Shown here piece by piece: positions 28,763 to 37,929 of a stretch of 64,000 nucleotides of DNA. Under the pieces are notes generated by a model. It was not told the DNA's origin. It saw only the letters and a list, made by a program, of their open reading frames with translations, and did no database searches. The number at the start of each line of letters is the position of its first letter. Position 1 is the stretch's first letter. Source of the stretch: Alteromonas sp. KUL49 (GTDB lineage: Bacteria; Pseudomonadota; Gammaproteobacteria; Enterobacterales; Alteromonadaceae). The position numbers and the translations under genes were made by a program. The stretch is from contig NZ_BJKL01000001.1 in assembly GCF_006538345.1 (NCBI RefSeq), positions 620,001 to 684,000 on the forward strand, given 5' to 3'.

Positions 28763-29773
28763 GCAACTAATCCTTGTTCAGAGGGTTTTCCAATCATCAG
28801 ATTAGCACATTGTACGGCCTGTGAAGCAGCGCCTTTCATCACATTATCTATAGCTGATGTAATAACGGCGTAACCTGAAGTTTCATCAACTTTCCAATGC
28901 ACATCGACAAATGGGGTGTGAGCAACATCATCGATCTTTGGAAAGCAGTCTCTCAATCTGACAATCGACGATGATTGATACGCTGCTGAGAATGCCTGAT
29001 TAACGTCTTCAGCAGTGATGCCCTGTGCAAGTTTAACGGTAACTGTGGCAAGAATGCCGCGCTTAAAGTTACCAAGGTGTGGCGTAAAGATAACTGGCGT
29101 ACCTAAGTATGCTTCAATTTCCGGTGTGTGACGGTGACCCAATACGCCGTATGCCTGTAGGCTCACCTCAAAAAAGCTAGTGGTTAAACTGGCCTTTCTA
29201 CCTGCGCCAGAAACGCCTGAAACCGCATTAATCACTGGGCGAACCGCAGGGTCTAGCAACTTGCTTTCCATTAACGGCTTTAATGCCGTTAAGCTAGCGG
29301 TAGGGTAGCACCCGGGCACCGCTATTATGCTCGCGTCTGCAATGTCAGTCGAGTACCACTCGGCGAGACCATATATGGCTTTCGATAGGCTTTTTTCAGC
29401 AGTGTGCGCAAAACCATAAAATGCAGAAAACACATCTACATCCTTAATTCTAAAAGCGCCTGACAAATCCAGTATCTTAGCCTTGCCACTCGATAAATTG
29501 TCCATCCAATCGTGACTGGCTTCATGAGGAGTCGCTAAAAAAACCAAAATCCATCTCTTGCGCAAGCTCATTAAGCACATTGTCGTTCACTGGTGTTAAC
29601 AAGTAGGGTAAATGAGCAACGTTACCATGCAGAGCGCTAATAGGCTTGTTGGCGTCTGCACTGTTTTCACTGACATAGGTACCGCTTAATACAAAATCAG
29701 GGTGCTGATGAATTAATTGAACTAACTGTGCCCCGGTGTAGCCACTGGCACCAATAATAGAAACCTTGTGCAT
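28759..29773 (-). pseudogene. argC: N-acetyl-gamma-glutamyl-phosphate reductase, interrupted by a one-base frameshift
   Basis: Third step of arginine synthesis (NADPH-dependent reduction). The N-terminal part from ATG 29773 ([17 protein letters not shown], the NADP fold) and the rest from about 29540 downward ([12 protein letters not shown], active-site VPGCYPTASL) lie in different frames. Removing one base restores FLATPH and gives exactly 338 codons, the normal ArgC length. The extra base is most simply in the seven-base run 29537-29543 (T7 in the coding strand) or the T4 just before it. The rest of the operon is intact, so sequence error, recent mutation or slippage are all possible. Confidence 0.9.
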
Positions 29774-29794
29774 AATTAATCTTTTTATAAATAG

Positions 29795-29875
29795 AAAAAA
29801 ATCACTTTTTACCTTTGTAAACTGATTGGGCGTAATGCGCGCCAAAACTAGACCACATTACAAAGGTAAAAAGTG
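29795..29875 (-). terminator. 18-bp hairpin plus U7 in the arg leader (possible attenuator)
   Basis: Perfect inverted repeat CACTTTTTACCTTTGTAA (29803-29820) / TTACAAAGGTAAAAAGTG (29858-29875) with a 37-nt loop. Read on the minus strand, as the arg transcript would be, the stem is followed at once by A and seven U (29801-29795), 21 nt before the argC ATG. That is the layout of an intrinsic terminator inside the leader. The same arm core, ACTTTTTACC, recurs in the repeat at 56071-56158. Confidence 0.55.
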
Positions 29876-30071
29876 TGCTACCGCAAATAAGCTGCCAAGC
29901 ACGAACGTCGTCGAGCATGGCGCAGTGTGTAGCCAGCCAGGGGAGAGGTAAATTGGTGTAAAAAGCGCTCATTCTTAACCACGTGAGCGCAGCATGGTGA
30001 AATCATTGTCATGTCCTGTATACCAACCAACATTTACGTTGGAAGTTTTAACCGCTTGCTAGTCTACACTG

Positions 30072-30089
30072 ATTGAATATTTATTCAAT
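30072..30089. promoter_or_regulatory. ARG box 1 (ArgR operator)
   Basis: ATTGAATATTTATTCAAT matches the ArgR consensus (WNTGAATWWWWATTCANW) at essentially every position. It lies about 300 bp upstream of argC. Confidence 0.85.
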
Positions 30090-30092
30090 AAT

Positions 30093-30110
30093 AATGTATA
30101 AATATTTTTC
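30093..30110. promoter_or_regulatory. ARG box 2 (ArgR operator)
   Basis: AATGTATAAATATTTTTC is a weaker copy separated from the first box by exactly 3 bp, the spacing at which an ArgR hexamer binds paired boxes. Confidence 0.7.
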
Positions 30111-30240
30111 ATGTACTTTCGTATAATTTATTTACCTATCATAAAGAGTAAGTTGTGACAGAATGTTGACAAGAAACAAGATTAAACTGAATATTTATAG
30201 CCTCTAGAAATGTGAAGTTTCAATCTAACAAGGCAGAATT

Positions 30241-30651
30241 ATGGGTAAGTTAACCGTGGCGCTAGTAGCACACGATCACAAAAAACCGGAACTACTCGCG
30301 TGGGTGAAAAAACATCAGGACGTAATGGCCCAATGTGATTTAGTGGGTACGGGGACTACTGGGGGGATGATTCACGACGAAACGGGCCTGCCAGTGAAGC
30401 GCTTTAAGAGTGGACCGCTCGGTGGCGATCAACAAATAGGCGCGCTGATTGCTGAAAATGCGCTAGATGCGTTGTTTTTCTTTTGGGACCCACTCAACCC
30501 CGCGCCCCATGATCCAGATGTAAAAGCATTGCTAAGGTTGTGTTCGGTGTGGAATGTACCCGTGGCTTGTACTCCCGCCACTGCGGATCTTGTAGTCACT
30601 TCTCCTTGGTTTTTATCCCCTCAATACAAACCCACGAAGCCAACCTTTTAG
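30241..30651 (+). CDS. mgsA: Methylglyoxal synthase
   Basis: Converts dihydroxyacetone phosphate to methylglyoxal, a bypass of lower glycolysis. It has 136 residues; E. coli MgsA has 152 and the C-terminal end is shorter and different here. Core blocks are clear: ALVAHDHKKPEL, GTGTTGGMI (phosphate loop), SGPLGGDQQIGALI and FFFWDPLNPAPHDPDVKALL containing the catalytic Asp region. Upstream GGCAGAAT lies close to the ATG as a poor ribosome site. Single gene, divergent from the arg operon. Confidence 0.93.
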   Translation: MGKLTVALVAHDHKKPELLAWVKKHQDVMAQCDLVGTGTTGGMIHDETGLPVKRFKSGPLGGDQQIGALIAENALDALFFFWDPLNPAPHDPDVKALLRLCSVWNVPVACTPATADLVVTSPWFLSPQYKPTKPTF

Positions 30652-30825
30652 AATAAAATTGTTAACCCACTGGCACAGCTTATGTATTCCGATATCTGCT
30701 GCTGTCAGTGAATGGTGCATGCTCAAGTGAATGACGCTGCAAAAACCTTTTCTTTATTAAGAAATAGACCTCTAAAAATTTCAAACTTAACTATGCTTAG
30801 CATTGGGTAACCAATCGTTAGGTTC

Positions 30826-33168
30826 ATGAAAAGCAGCGCCACTACCAATAGTTTCGCGATTCTGATGACAATCGTCATTAGCGCTTTTATTCATCTCATC
30901 TCATTCTTTTTAGCGCAAACTTTATTGAAAGACTGGCGGGGCGAACACGTACCTCTGCACAGTGCAATAGAGGTGTTTGGTGGCGCCATCGCTTTATTTG
31001 TTGCTTACTTATTGATTCAACTTAATCGTAGTGGTCAAGGAACCAGCTTCAATATCATCATAGCCAGTGCTTTTGCCGTTATGGGGGTTGTAGATATCGC
31101 ACATGCCTTGGTGCAACCCAGTGAGCTTTTTGTCTGGTTACATTCAGTAGCGACTTTTTTTGGCGGCGTGGTATTTTTGTGTATCTATCTCCCTCGCAAT
31201 ACGCAAAAAAAACTTCCTGAACAAATGCTTTGGTGGTGTTTATTGCTATCAGTAGTGTTTGTAATTACCAGTATTACTTTTGAAGCCCATCTTCCCAGCA
31301 TGTTTGATGAAGGGCGTTTTTCGTCCATAGCCCTCGGACTAAACATTGTTGGCGGTGGTTTTTTGATACTTTGTGCCATTCGACTGTACGCTCAGTATCT
31401 TAAAACTAGGAACGAGAACGACCTATTATTTATTTTACATAGCTCGTTATTTGGTCTAGCCGCTATTATGTTTCAGTCGTCAACCATGTGGGATGTTTCA
31501 TGGTGGGGATGGCATTTACTAAGAATGTTGGCTTATGGTGTTGCCCTTTGGTTTGCACTAAAAAGTGAAATTTCAATCTTTAGTCAGATAGAGCAAGCCA
31601 ATCGAAGTTTGAGCTTCAAAGCAGCTCAAACTGACATGGCATTACATGAAATACAGCAGCGCTTTGCCTTTAATGAAAAACAACAAGCCGCCATTCTATC
31701 TTGTTTGGCTGATGCCATCGTAGTGACTGACGTAAAGGGCAATATAAGGTCGTTTTCTGACAATGCCGAAATCATGTTTGGTTATAGTGCTGAGCAAGTG
31801 GTGGGAAAAAATATCATCTGTTTGATGGAGTCTGATATTGGCAAAATGCATCATCATTATATGGCAGGGTATCAATCTAAAACTTCATCAACGGTCGTTG
31901 GCAAAAATCGAGAGTTAAAAGCTAAAAGAAATGATGGTGAAGCCTTTCCAATAGACTTAACTATCAATGAAGTCGTTTTGAACGACGAGCGACATTTTGT
32001 GGGTGTGATTCGCGATATTTCCGAACGAAAAGCACAAGAGCAATTGTTATACGAGGCGAAAGAGCAAGCGGATGCCGCAAATGCCGCAAAAAGTGCATTT
32101 TTGGCGAATACCAGTCATGAAATTCGAACGCCGCTGAATGGTGTTTATGGAAATCTGCAATTATTGATGGAGTGTGAGCTTCCGCCAAAAGCACTCAATC
32201 ACGTTGAAAACGCTTTGTATTCCTCAAAAGCGCTCATGGTACTTATTAACGACATTCTCGACTTTTCTAAAATTGAAGCGGGAAAACTGCAAATAGAACA
32301 TACGCCATTTCGGTTGTCTCAATTACTGGAGGGGATTAAGTCTGATATGGGGCGAGAGGCGCTAGCAAAGCACTTGTCGTTCAACTTGAATTCTACTGTG
32401 CCTCACGATTGCTGGGTAGGCGATGCATTCCGTATCAGGCAAATTTTGCTCAATATGATTTCTAATGCTGTGAAGTTTACCAAAGAAGGAGAGGTGACGG
32501 TTGCGACCTTATACGCAGAGGGAGAAGGCCACCTCACTTTTGTCGTAAAAGATACTGGTATAGGAATGAGCACAGATACTGTGGGTAAACTTTTCAGTCG
32601 ATTTGATCAAGCTGATGTATCAACTACCCGCCAATTTGGAGGAACGGGTATTGGTATGTCTATCACTCACTCGTTGGTCACCATGATGGGCGGGCAAATA
32701 AAGGTTTACAGTGAATTAGGCAAAGGCTCCACATTTATTGTAAAGCTTCCCCTTGAGCAAGCCAGTTTTTCAGATCTTCCTGACTATCGAATTGCAAAAG
32801 ACACCGTAGATTTCTCGGGCAAACGCATACTATTGGCCGAGGACAATGAGGTTAATCAAGCCGTTGTTGAAGGCATGTTGGCGTCTACAGGGTGTGAATT
32901 GATAATTGTAGGGAATGGAAAAGAGGCAGTTGAGACAACTGGGGAAGACGTAGACCTAATATTGATGGATGTACAAATGCCGATAATGGATGGGGTTGAA
33001 GCGACTAAGCTAGTGCGCCAAAGCTACCCGTTGCTCCCTGTGGTAGCGTTGACGGCCAATGTGATGGAATCTGATCGTCAACGCTATAGCCAAGCAGGCT
33101 TCAGTGATTGCTTGGGTAAGCCAGTGGAAAAACACGACTTGCTAGCAGTGCTGCAAAACTATCTTTAG
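30826..33168 (+). CDS. Hybrid sensor histidine kinase with N-terminal seven/eight-helix sensor, PAS, HisKA, HATPase and receiver domains
   Basis: 780 residues. A membrane sensor of about 235 residues with several helices (MASE3-like: PLHSAIEVFGGAIALFVAYL) is followed by a PAS domain (about 285-400, AIVVTDVKGNIRSFSDNAE), HisKA with FLANTSHEIRTPLNG (phospho-His), HATPase with NMISNAVKFTKEGE and FGGTGIGMSI, and a receiver with LMDVQMPIMDG (phospho-Asp). No dedicated response regulator is adjacent, so output is probably phosphorelay to another protein. Signal unknown. Confidence 0.9.
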   Translation: MKSSATTNSFAILMTIVISAFIHLISFFLAQTLLKDWRGEHVPLHSAIEVFGGAIALFVAYLLIQLNRSGQGTSFNIIIASAFAVMGVVDIAHALVQPSELFVWLHSVATFFGGVVFLCIYLPRNTQKKLPEQMLWWCLLLSVVFVITSITFEAHLPSMFDEGRFSSIALGLNIVGGGFLILCAIRLYAQYLKTRNENDLLFILHSSLFGLAAIMFQSSTMWDVSWWGWHLLRMLAYGVALWFALKSEISIFSQIEQANRSLSFKAAQTDMALHEIQQRFAFNEKQQAAILSCLADAIVVTDVKGNIRSFSDNAEIMFGYSAEQVVGKNIICLMESDIGKMHHHYMAGYQSKTSSTVVGKNRELKAKRNDGEAFPIDLTINEVVLNDERHFVGVIRDISERKAQEQLLYEAKEQADAANAAKSAFLANTSHEIRTPLNGVYGNLQLLMECELPPKALNHVENALYSSKALMVLINDILDFSKIEAGKLQIEHTPFRLSQLLEGIKSDMGREALAKHLSFNLNSTVPHDCWVGDAFRIRQILLNMISNAVKFTKEGEVTVATLYAEGEGHLTFVVKDTGIGMSTDTVGKLFSRFDQADVSTTRQFGGTGIGMSITHSLVTMMGGQIKVYSELGKGSTFIVKLPLEQASFSDLPDYRIAKDTVDFSGKRILLAEDNEVNQAVVEGMLASTGCELIIVGNGKEAVETTGEDVDLILMDVQMPIMDGVEATKLVRQSYPLLPVVALTANVMESDRQRYSQAGFSDCLGKPVEKHDLLAVLQNYL

Positions 33169-33196
33169 CAGGCATTACACTTGTGCTTAATGCCTG
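33169..33196. terminator. Hairpin between convergent genes
   Basis: Perfect 9-bp repeat CAGGCATTA (33169-33177) / TAATGCCTG (33188-33196) starting right after the kinase stop and before the convergent Spy-like gene. It can serve both transcripts; there is no long U-run. Confidence 0.5.
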
Positions 33197-33215
33197 TGAC
33201 TCTCTTCGCAAACTG

Positions 33216-34031
33216 TTAGCTTTGTCTGAATGTACTTCTGAATAGACGAGCCTCTTGTCGACGGGCTTCAAGCTCTGCTTGCTGTTCTGTGGTAAGTACG
33301 TTCAGCAAGGCTTGTTTGTGCATCGCTTTTGCAACTGCCATATCTACCCATTGACTCTGATAACTACTCGCAAGGGCTTGCCATGCTTCAGCTGAAAATG
33401 CATCACTTCGTACTAAGGCTTTCTCCTCGCTTCTGAAGGTGCGAATTAAAGACTTGTGCGCTTTCGCTGATTGACGAAACGATGCATTGAGAGACGCTAT
33501 TTGCTCTTTTTGTTCGTCGGTAATGTCCAAGCCTCTTAACATCTCACCATGACGGCCGCCACGTTGTGCCATTTCACCACGCTGCCCGTTGTTATTGCCT
33601 CGGCGTCCCTCGCGGTTTTGGCGACGTTCTTCCCGATTAGCCTCACGCTCAGCCAACTGTGCTTGCTGCTCTTCAGTAAGCACAGAATATACTGAGTGGC
33701 GAAGTTCAGCCATTGCTAGCTTGCGCTCAGCTTTAGTTTCTATTTTTTCCTCAATCATTGTATAGAAGGCTGCTTCATCCATGGCAAGAATCTCTTCCAT
33801 CGATGGCTTTTCACCACGCTCTGGTCGTTCGTTATTCTCTCTGAACTCACTGACTAGTGCTTTCACTTGTAATAGTTGTGCTTCAGTGAGTGATAAACCA
33901 CGTAATGAGTGCACCATTTTCTTAATGGGGTGTACTCTATCCATACCGTGGTTTGCATGCGGTCGCGCATCGACGGCGGCTACAAAAGAAAAGGTGGCTG
34001 CCAGCATACTTGCAATTACTAATTTTTTCAT
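33216..34031 (-). CDS. CpxP/Spy-like periplasmic protein with duplicated LTxxQ domain
   Basis: Periplasmic helical stress protein. The frame opens at 34082, but the ATG at 34031 has GGAGAAG just upstream and starts a clean signal peptide (MKKLVIASMLAATFSFVAAVDA); 271 residues result, versus roughly 160-170 for CpxP or Spy. Two helical units are visible: LSLTEAQLLQVKALV with LTEEQQAQL, and LDITDEQKEQIASLN with LTTEQQAEL, joined by an Arg/Gly/Asn-rich linker. Divergent from the cpxR-like gene and behind a CpxR-type box, as cpxP is in E. coli. Confidence 0.82.
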   Translation of the reverse strand: MKKLVIASMLAATFSFVAAVDARPHANHGMDRVHPIKKMVHSLRGLSLTEAQLLQVKALVSEFRENNERPERGEKPSMEEILAMDEAAFYTMIEEKIETKAERKLAMAELRHSVYSVLTEEQQAQLAEREANREERRQNREGRRGNNNGQRGEMAQRGGRHGEMLRGLDITDEQKEQIASLNASFRQSAKAHKSLIRTFRSEEKALVRSDAFSAEAWQALASSYQSQWVDMAVAKAMHKQALLNVLTTEQQAELEARRQEARLFRSTFRQS

Positions 34032-34098
34032 TGTCTTCTCCTGTGCATTTAGACAACTACAGATTAGCGAATAAAAATGCAAATGCGGTCAGCAAACT

Positions 34099-34114
34099 GT
34101 AAAGCTTGTGTAAA
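34099..34114. promoter_or_regulatory. CpxR-type box
   Basis: GTAAA-N6-GTAAA at 34099-34103 and 34110-34114, matching the direct-repeat CpxR consensus. It lies 68 bp upstream of the Spy-like start and about 160 bp from the regulator gene on the other side. Confidence 0.6.
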
Positions 34115-34274
34115 GGTTGTAGAGAATCGTGCACTGTCGTTGTCGGAGTAGGTATTCTTCGCACATTCAAGTTAAATAACAGTAATGAATCGGTGTGCGA
34201 TAACACTAATCCGCGCACTTGATGACTTTTATCGTGCGTATCACACCAGCAGACTATGCTAAGGTTGAATTATT

Positions 34275-35015
34275 ATGAACCACTATGTCGCCGAGCATTC
34301 AACAATGGACGCGTCTTTACCGCTACAATCGGTACTCATTATCGATGATGACACCGAACTGACAGATATGCTTTCTACTTATCTAGAGGGTGCTGGATAC
34401 AAGGTGAATACCTGTAATGACGGACACTCTGGATTATCTGAGGCGGTGTCAGGGGAAAAGTACGATCTTATTCTGCTAGATGTCATGATGCCAAAGTTAG
34501 ATGGATTTGAAGTACTGAAGCGACTCAGAGTGAGCCAGACTACGCCGGTGTTGATGCTTACCGCACGGGGTGATGACTACGACCGAATTCTAGGCTTGGA
34601 GCTTGGTGCCGATGATTACCTACCTAAACCTTTCAATCACAGAGAACTACTGGCACGAGTGAAAGCCATATTTCGTCGCCAAGCAATTAGCGCAAACAGT
34701 ATTTCTGGTGAGCAAGATCTCCTCGTTGAAGAGGTGCTTCTAAGCCCAAGTCGCCAATTTGTTAGCGTTAAAGGTGAAGAGATTGCTTTAACGTCTAGTG
34801 AGTTTTCAATTCTACGACTTCTCATGCTCAATGTGGGCCAACGGGTGACTAAAGAAGAAATTAGTCAAAAGGTGCTAGGTAAACCCCTACAGGCTTTCGA
34901 CCGAAGTATTGATATGCACGTGAGTAACTTACGTAAAAAGATGGCTGCTGTAAGCCCCAGTGAAAAAATTAAGACCATTCGAGGTGTCGGCTACATGTTA
35001 CAGAGTGGCTCATGA
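34275..35015 (+). CDS. cpxR: OmpR-family response regulator, CpxR-like
   Basis: 246 residues. Receiver domain SVLIIDDDTELTDMLSTYLE with phospho-acceptor in LILLDVMMPKLDG and LTARGDDYDRILGLELGADD, then an OmpR-type winged helix (about 145-240, SFDRSIDMHVSNLRKK-like AFDRSIDMHVSNLRKKM). About ten extra N-terminal residues precede the receiver; the ATG at 34305 is an alternative start. It overlaps the kinase gene by 4 bp. The name rests on sequence resemblance and on the divergent Spy/CpxP-like neighbour. Confidence 0.85.
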   Translation: MNHYVAEHSTMDASLPLQSVLIIDDDTELTDMLSTYLEGAGYKVNTCNDGHSGLSEAVSGEKYDLILLDVMMPKLDGFEVLKRLRVSQTTPVLMLTARGDDYDRILGLELGADDYLPKPFNHRELLARVKAIFRRQAISANSISGEQDLLVEEVLLSPSRQFVSVKGEEIALTSSEFSILRLLMLNVGQRVTKEEISQKVLGKPLQAFDRSIDMHVSNLRKKMAAVSPSEKIKTIRGVGYMLQSGS

Positions 35016-36373
35016 AGTGGATTAAAGGATTAAACCCCATGCGCGCCATCATGGGGCGCTTGTTCTTGTGGTTTTGGGTAACCTTTATTCTCACTGCCGT
35101 ACTCGCAGTATGGGGCAGTCGTCTGTTGTTCCAAGAATTAGAGGTGAGTGCTGCTTCCAATAGAGAAATTCAAGAACTCACCAAAGTGTATGAACGCTTA
35201 ACCGAGCCAAGGGGGCGAAGAGGGCCATTTCCACTTTTATTGGACAGAAGCGCTCGCAACATGAATTACCGTGTTATCGCTTATGACTTTGCTGAGCAGA
35301 GGTTAATACATGGTCCTGGGATACCGTTACCACGAGGTGCGGTTAAGGATATCAAAGGAATAGCCAATCAGAGTTCGCCGATCAGTATTAAGCGCGGTGC
35401 CTTAACTTTTATCGGTCCAATCAAGTACGAGCGAAGTGGCAGAGATTATGCCGTATTTCTGGCAAGGTTCACCAGTCCGGAAGACAAGTATCAGCCCTTT
35501 GTGTACTTTTTTATTGTTGCGTTAATAACCACTACCTTGTTGTCTTGGCTATTTGCCAAGTCGCTTACCCGACCTATTATTCGGGTGCAACGGTCCACTC
35601 GAGCATTAGCTTCGGGTAACTGGCAAGTACGCATTCAAGAGTCAGATATTCGCAATGACGAACTCGGTAAATTGGCGCGGGATTTTAACAGTATGGCTGA
35701 TCAATTGGAGCAGCTTTGGAACGGCCAGCAACGTTTACTTGCCGATATTTCCCATGAACTCCGTTCACCTCTAGCTCGTCTACAAATGGCCCTTGGTTTG
35801 GCTCATCAGCAAAATATAGACTCTGCAACCTTGGATAGAATTGACAGAGAAGCCCAGCGAATGGAGGCGCTGATTAAACAGTTACTCGACCTCAGCAGAG
35901 TTGAGTCTGGTAAAAGAGAGTATCAGTCGCATAAATTGTCGTTGCTACTGCAAGATATACTCACCGATGCTCAATTTGAGGCGGCAAATCGAAACAAAGC
36001 GCTAGACATTGATACTGTGCCAAGTATCGATATTCAAGCCAATGGCGTTTTATTGTGTAGGGCAATAGAAAATGTGCTGAGAAACGCACTTCGCCATAGT
36101 CGTTATCTAACAAAGATTAGTTTTGACGTTTCTGAATCACAGTGGAGTATTTGTATTCAGGATGACGGTGCAGGGTTAACACCAGAGGAGTGCGATAGAA
36201 TTTTCGCTCCCTTCTATCGAGCTTCGTTAGCCCGTGAACGCGAGTCAGGTGGCGTGGGATTAGGTCTTTCCATTGCAAAAGCAGCCGTTGATCTGCATGA
36301 TGGCAGCATTGACGCTAAACCGAGTGAAAATGCTGGATTAGCCGTAACACTGACGTTTCCTTTGCGTCATTAG
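35012..36373 (+). CDS. cpxA: Sensor histidine kinase, CpxA-like
   Basis: 453 residues. Two membrane segments (about 15-37 and 165-187) flank a periplasmic sensor of about 130 residues; then HAMP (SLTRPIIRVQRSTRALASGN), HisKA with LADISHELRSPLARLQMALG and HATPase with NVLRNALRHS and GVGLGLSIAKAAVDLHDG. Co-transcribed with the regulator through a 4-bp overlap. Partner of the CpxP-like protein, which would act as its periplasmic inhibitor or chaperone by analogy. Confidence 0.85.
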   Translation: MKWIKGLNPMRAIMGRLFLWFWVTFILTAVLAVWGSRLLFQELEVSAASNREIQELTKVYERLTEPRGRRGPFPLLLDRSARNMNYRVIAYDFAEQRLIHGPGIPLPRGAVKDIKGIANQSSPISIKRGALTFIGPIKYERSGRDYAVFLARFTSPEDKYQPFVYFFIVALITTTLLSWLFAKSLTRPIIRVQRSTRALASGNWQVRIQESDIRNDELGKLARDFNSMADQLEQLWNGQQRLLADISHELRSPLARLQMALGLAHQQNIDSATLDRIDREAQRMEALIKQLLDLSRVESGKREYQSHKLSLLLQDILTDAQFEAANRNKALDIDTVPSIDIQANGVLLCRAIENVLRNALRHSRYLTKISFDVSESQWSICIQDDGAGLTPEECDRIFAPFYRASLARERESGGVGLGLSIAKAAVDLHDGSIDAKPSENAGLAVTLTFPLRH

Positions 36374-36405
36374 CAACCTCTTAGCAAGAAATAGGAGTAG
36401 GGGCA

Positions 36406-37377
36406 TTGAGTATGACATGGAGTTTCACTGCTGAAGCTAATATCGCTGACACTTTTGCAACGCACATCAACCCATTTTGGCAACAGAGTGTTACGCAGAG
36501 TACTTTCAAGGGAAAGGGAGATGTAACTGTGCATTACGCATGGTGTGTACCTGAAAATGCCCAAGCCACTATCGTCATAAGCTCGGGACGAATAGAGTCC
36601 TATCTAAAATATAAAGAACTCATTTTCGATTTTTACAACAACGGATTTGCTGTTTTTATTCTAGATCATCGGGGTCAGGGACTATCTGACCGTATGACTA
36701 AGGATAGGCATCACGGTTACGTTGAGCACTTTGACGACTACGTAGAGGACTTACTGACGTTTGTTCATACTGTGGTTACCCCCAACCAGCACGGAGAGCG
36801 ATACCTTGTGTGTCATTCTATGGGCGGAGCTATTGGTACACTCACCTTGCTTCGTGAACCAGAGTTATTCTCAAAGGCTGTGTTAGCAGCTCCCATGTAT
36901 GGCATTAAACCGGCACTTCCCGATTGGTTAGCATCAAGTCTGCTTCAAGTAGGTTTGGGCGTAAACAGGCTCCGTCGGAGAGACTCAGGGTATTTTTTTG
37001 GACAAACCGGTTATGTATCTCTCCCTTTTACGCTGAATAAATTGACTCATAGTCAATCGCGATACCGCTTGTTTAGAGCGCTCTACGACGAAGAAAAAGC
37101 GCTTCAACTCGGCGGTGTAACCACTGAATGGTTAAGTGCTGCGAAAACTGCGATGGATCTCATTCGACAGCGGGCTCAAGAAATTTCATTACCTATGCTG
37201 GTACTCAGTGCTGATAGAGACCACATTATTGATAACAAGCGTCAACGAGAGGTAGTAGCCACCATTCCTAATGCTAGTCTAGAGATCATTCCTGACGCCT
37301 ATCATGAATTGTTTATTGAGCGTGATGAGTTGCGAATAAAATCACTGACTAAGGTGCTCGATTTTTTAGCGACTTAG
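36406..37377 (+). CDS. pldB: PldB-like alpha/beta hydrolase (lysophospholipase L2 family)
   Basis: 323 residues. FILDHRGQGLSDR, nucleophile CHSMGG, and a C-terminal Asp/His pair (LSADRDHI, AYHELFIERDELR) define a monoacylglycerol lipase/PldB-type hydrolase. A TTG at 36406 lies 8 bp after AGGAG, better spaced than the ATG at 36412; either gives nearly the same protein. It starts 32 bp after the cpxA-like gene and may be read through with it, which would link lysophospholipid turnover to envelope stress. Confidence 0.82.
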   Translation: MSMTWSFTAEANIADTFATHINPFWQQSVTQSTFKGKGDVTVHYAWCVPENAQATIVISSGRIESYLKYKELIFDFYNNGFAVFILDHRGQGLSDRMTKDRHHGYVEHFDDYVEDLLTFVHTVVTPNQHGERYLVCHSMGGAIGTLTLLREPELFSKAVLAAPMYGIKPALPDWLASSLLQVGLGVNRLRRRDSGYFFGQTGYVSLPFTLNKLTHSQSRYRLFRALYDEEKALQLGGVTTEWLSAAKTAMDLIRQRAQEISLPMLVLSADRDHIIDNKRQREVVATIPNASLEIIPDAYHELFIERDELRIKSLTKVLDFLAT

Positions 37378-37453
37378 CCCCAAAGTTTACTATGCTTGCC
37401 ATATCTAACTGAGCGCACTATCCTGTGCGCCATCGCGATAAAGAGTGCCTGCT

Positions 37454-37918
37454 ATGTTAGATATTGTCCTTTACCAACCTGAAATTCCTCCCAACACGGG
37501 GAACATTATTCGCCTGTGTGCCAACAGCGGATTTACGTTACATTTGATTGAGCCATTAGGTTTTGAATGGGATGACAAACGGGTGCGACGTGCAGGATTG
37601 GACTATCATGAGTTTGCTCATGTTAAACGTCACAAGAACTTCGAGGCTTATATAGACAGCGAAAAGCCAAGTCGCGTATTTGCCTGTACCACTAAAGGTA
37701 AGGCGTTTCACAGCGATGTAGTCTATAAAAAAGGGGATGCTCTGTTGTTTGGGCCAGAAACCAAGGGGCTTCCTGACGATATCATTCTCTCATTGCCGCC
37801 CGAGCAGCGCGTACGTATTCCTATGCTACCGGATAGCAGAAGCATGAACCTATCTAATGCCGTTTCTGTATTTGTGTATGAAAGTTGGAGACAGATGGGG
37901 TACGAGGGCGCGCGATAA
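37454..37918 (+). CDS. trmL: tRNA (cytidine/uridine-34-2'-O)-methyltransferase
   Basis: SPOUT-class enzyme that 2'-O-methylates the wobble base of tRNA-Leu isoacceptors. 154 residues from the ATG at 37454, chosen over a GTG at 37445 because the family starts at [23 protein letters not shown] lies 8 bp upstream. Knot motifs [14 protein letters not shown] and [19 protein letters not shown] are intact. Confidence 0.95.
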   Translation: MLDIVLYQPEIPPNTGNIIRLCANSGFTLHLIEPLGFEWDDKRVRRAGLDYHEFAHVKRHKNFEAYIDSEKPSRVFACTTKGKAFHSDVVYKKGDALLFGPETKGLPDDIILSLPPEQRVRIPMLPDSRSMNLSNAVSVFVYESWRQMGYEGAR

Positions 37919-37929
37919 AAGTGCGCGTG

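Larger units (their letters stand above)
29774..30240. other. 467-bp arg/mgsA divergent regulatory region
   Basis: No gene seen. From left to right it holds the argC leader with the U7 hairpin, an unassigned stretch of about 190 bp, the ARG-box pair at 30072-30110, and AT-rich sequence before mgsA with a further ARG-box-like half (TGAATATTTAT at 30188-30198). Confidence 0.7.

Noticed and set aside
29522..29580. Programmed ribosomal frameshift in argC
   Set aside because: ArgC is not known to use one, and the needed shift (+1 or -2) does not match the usual -1 heptamer. A homopolymer error or mutation is simpler.
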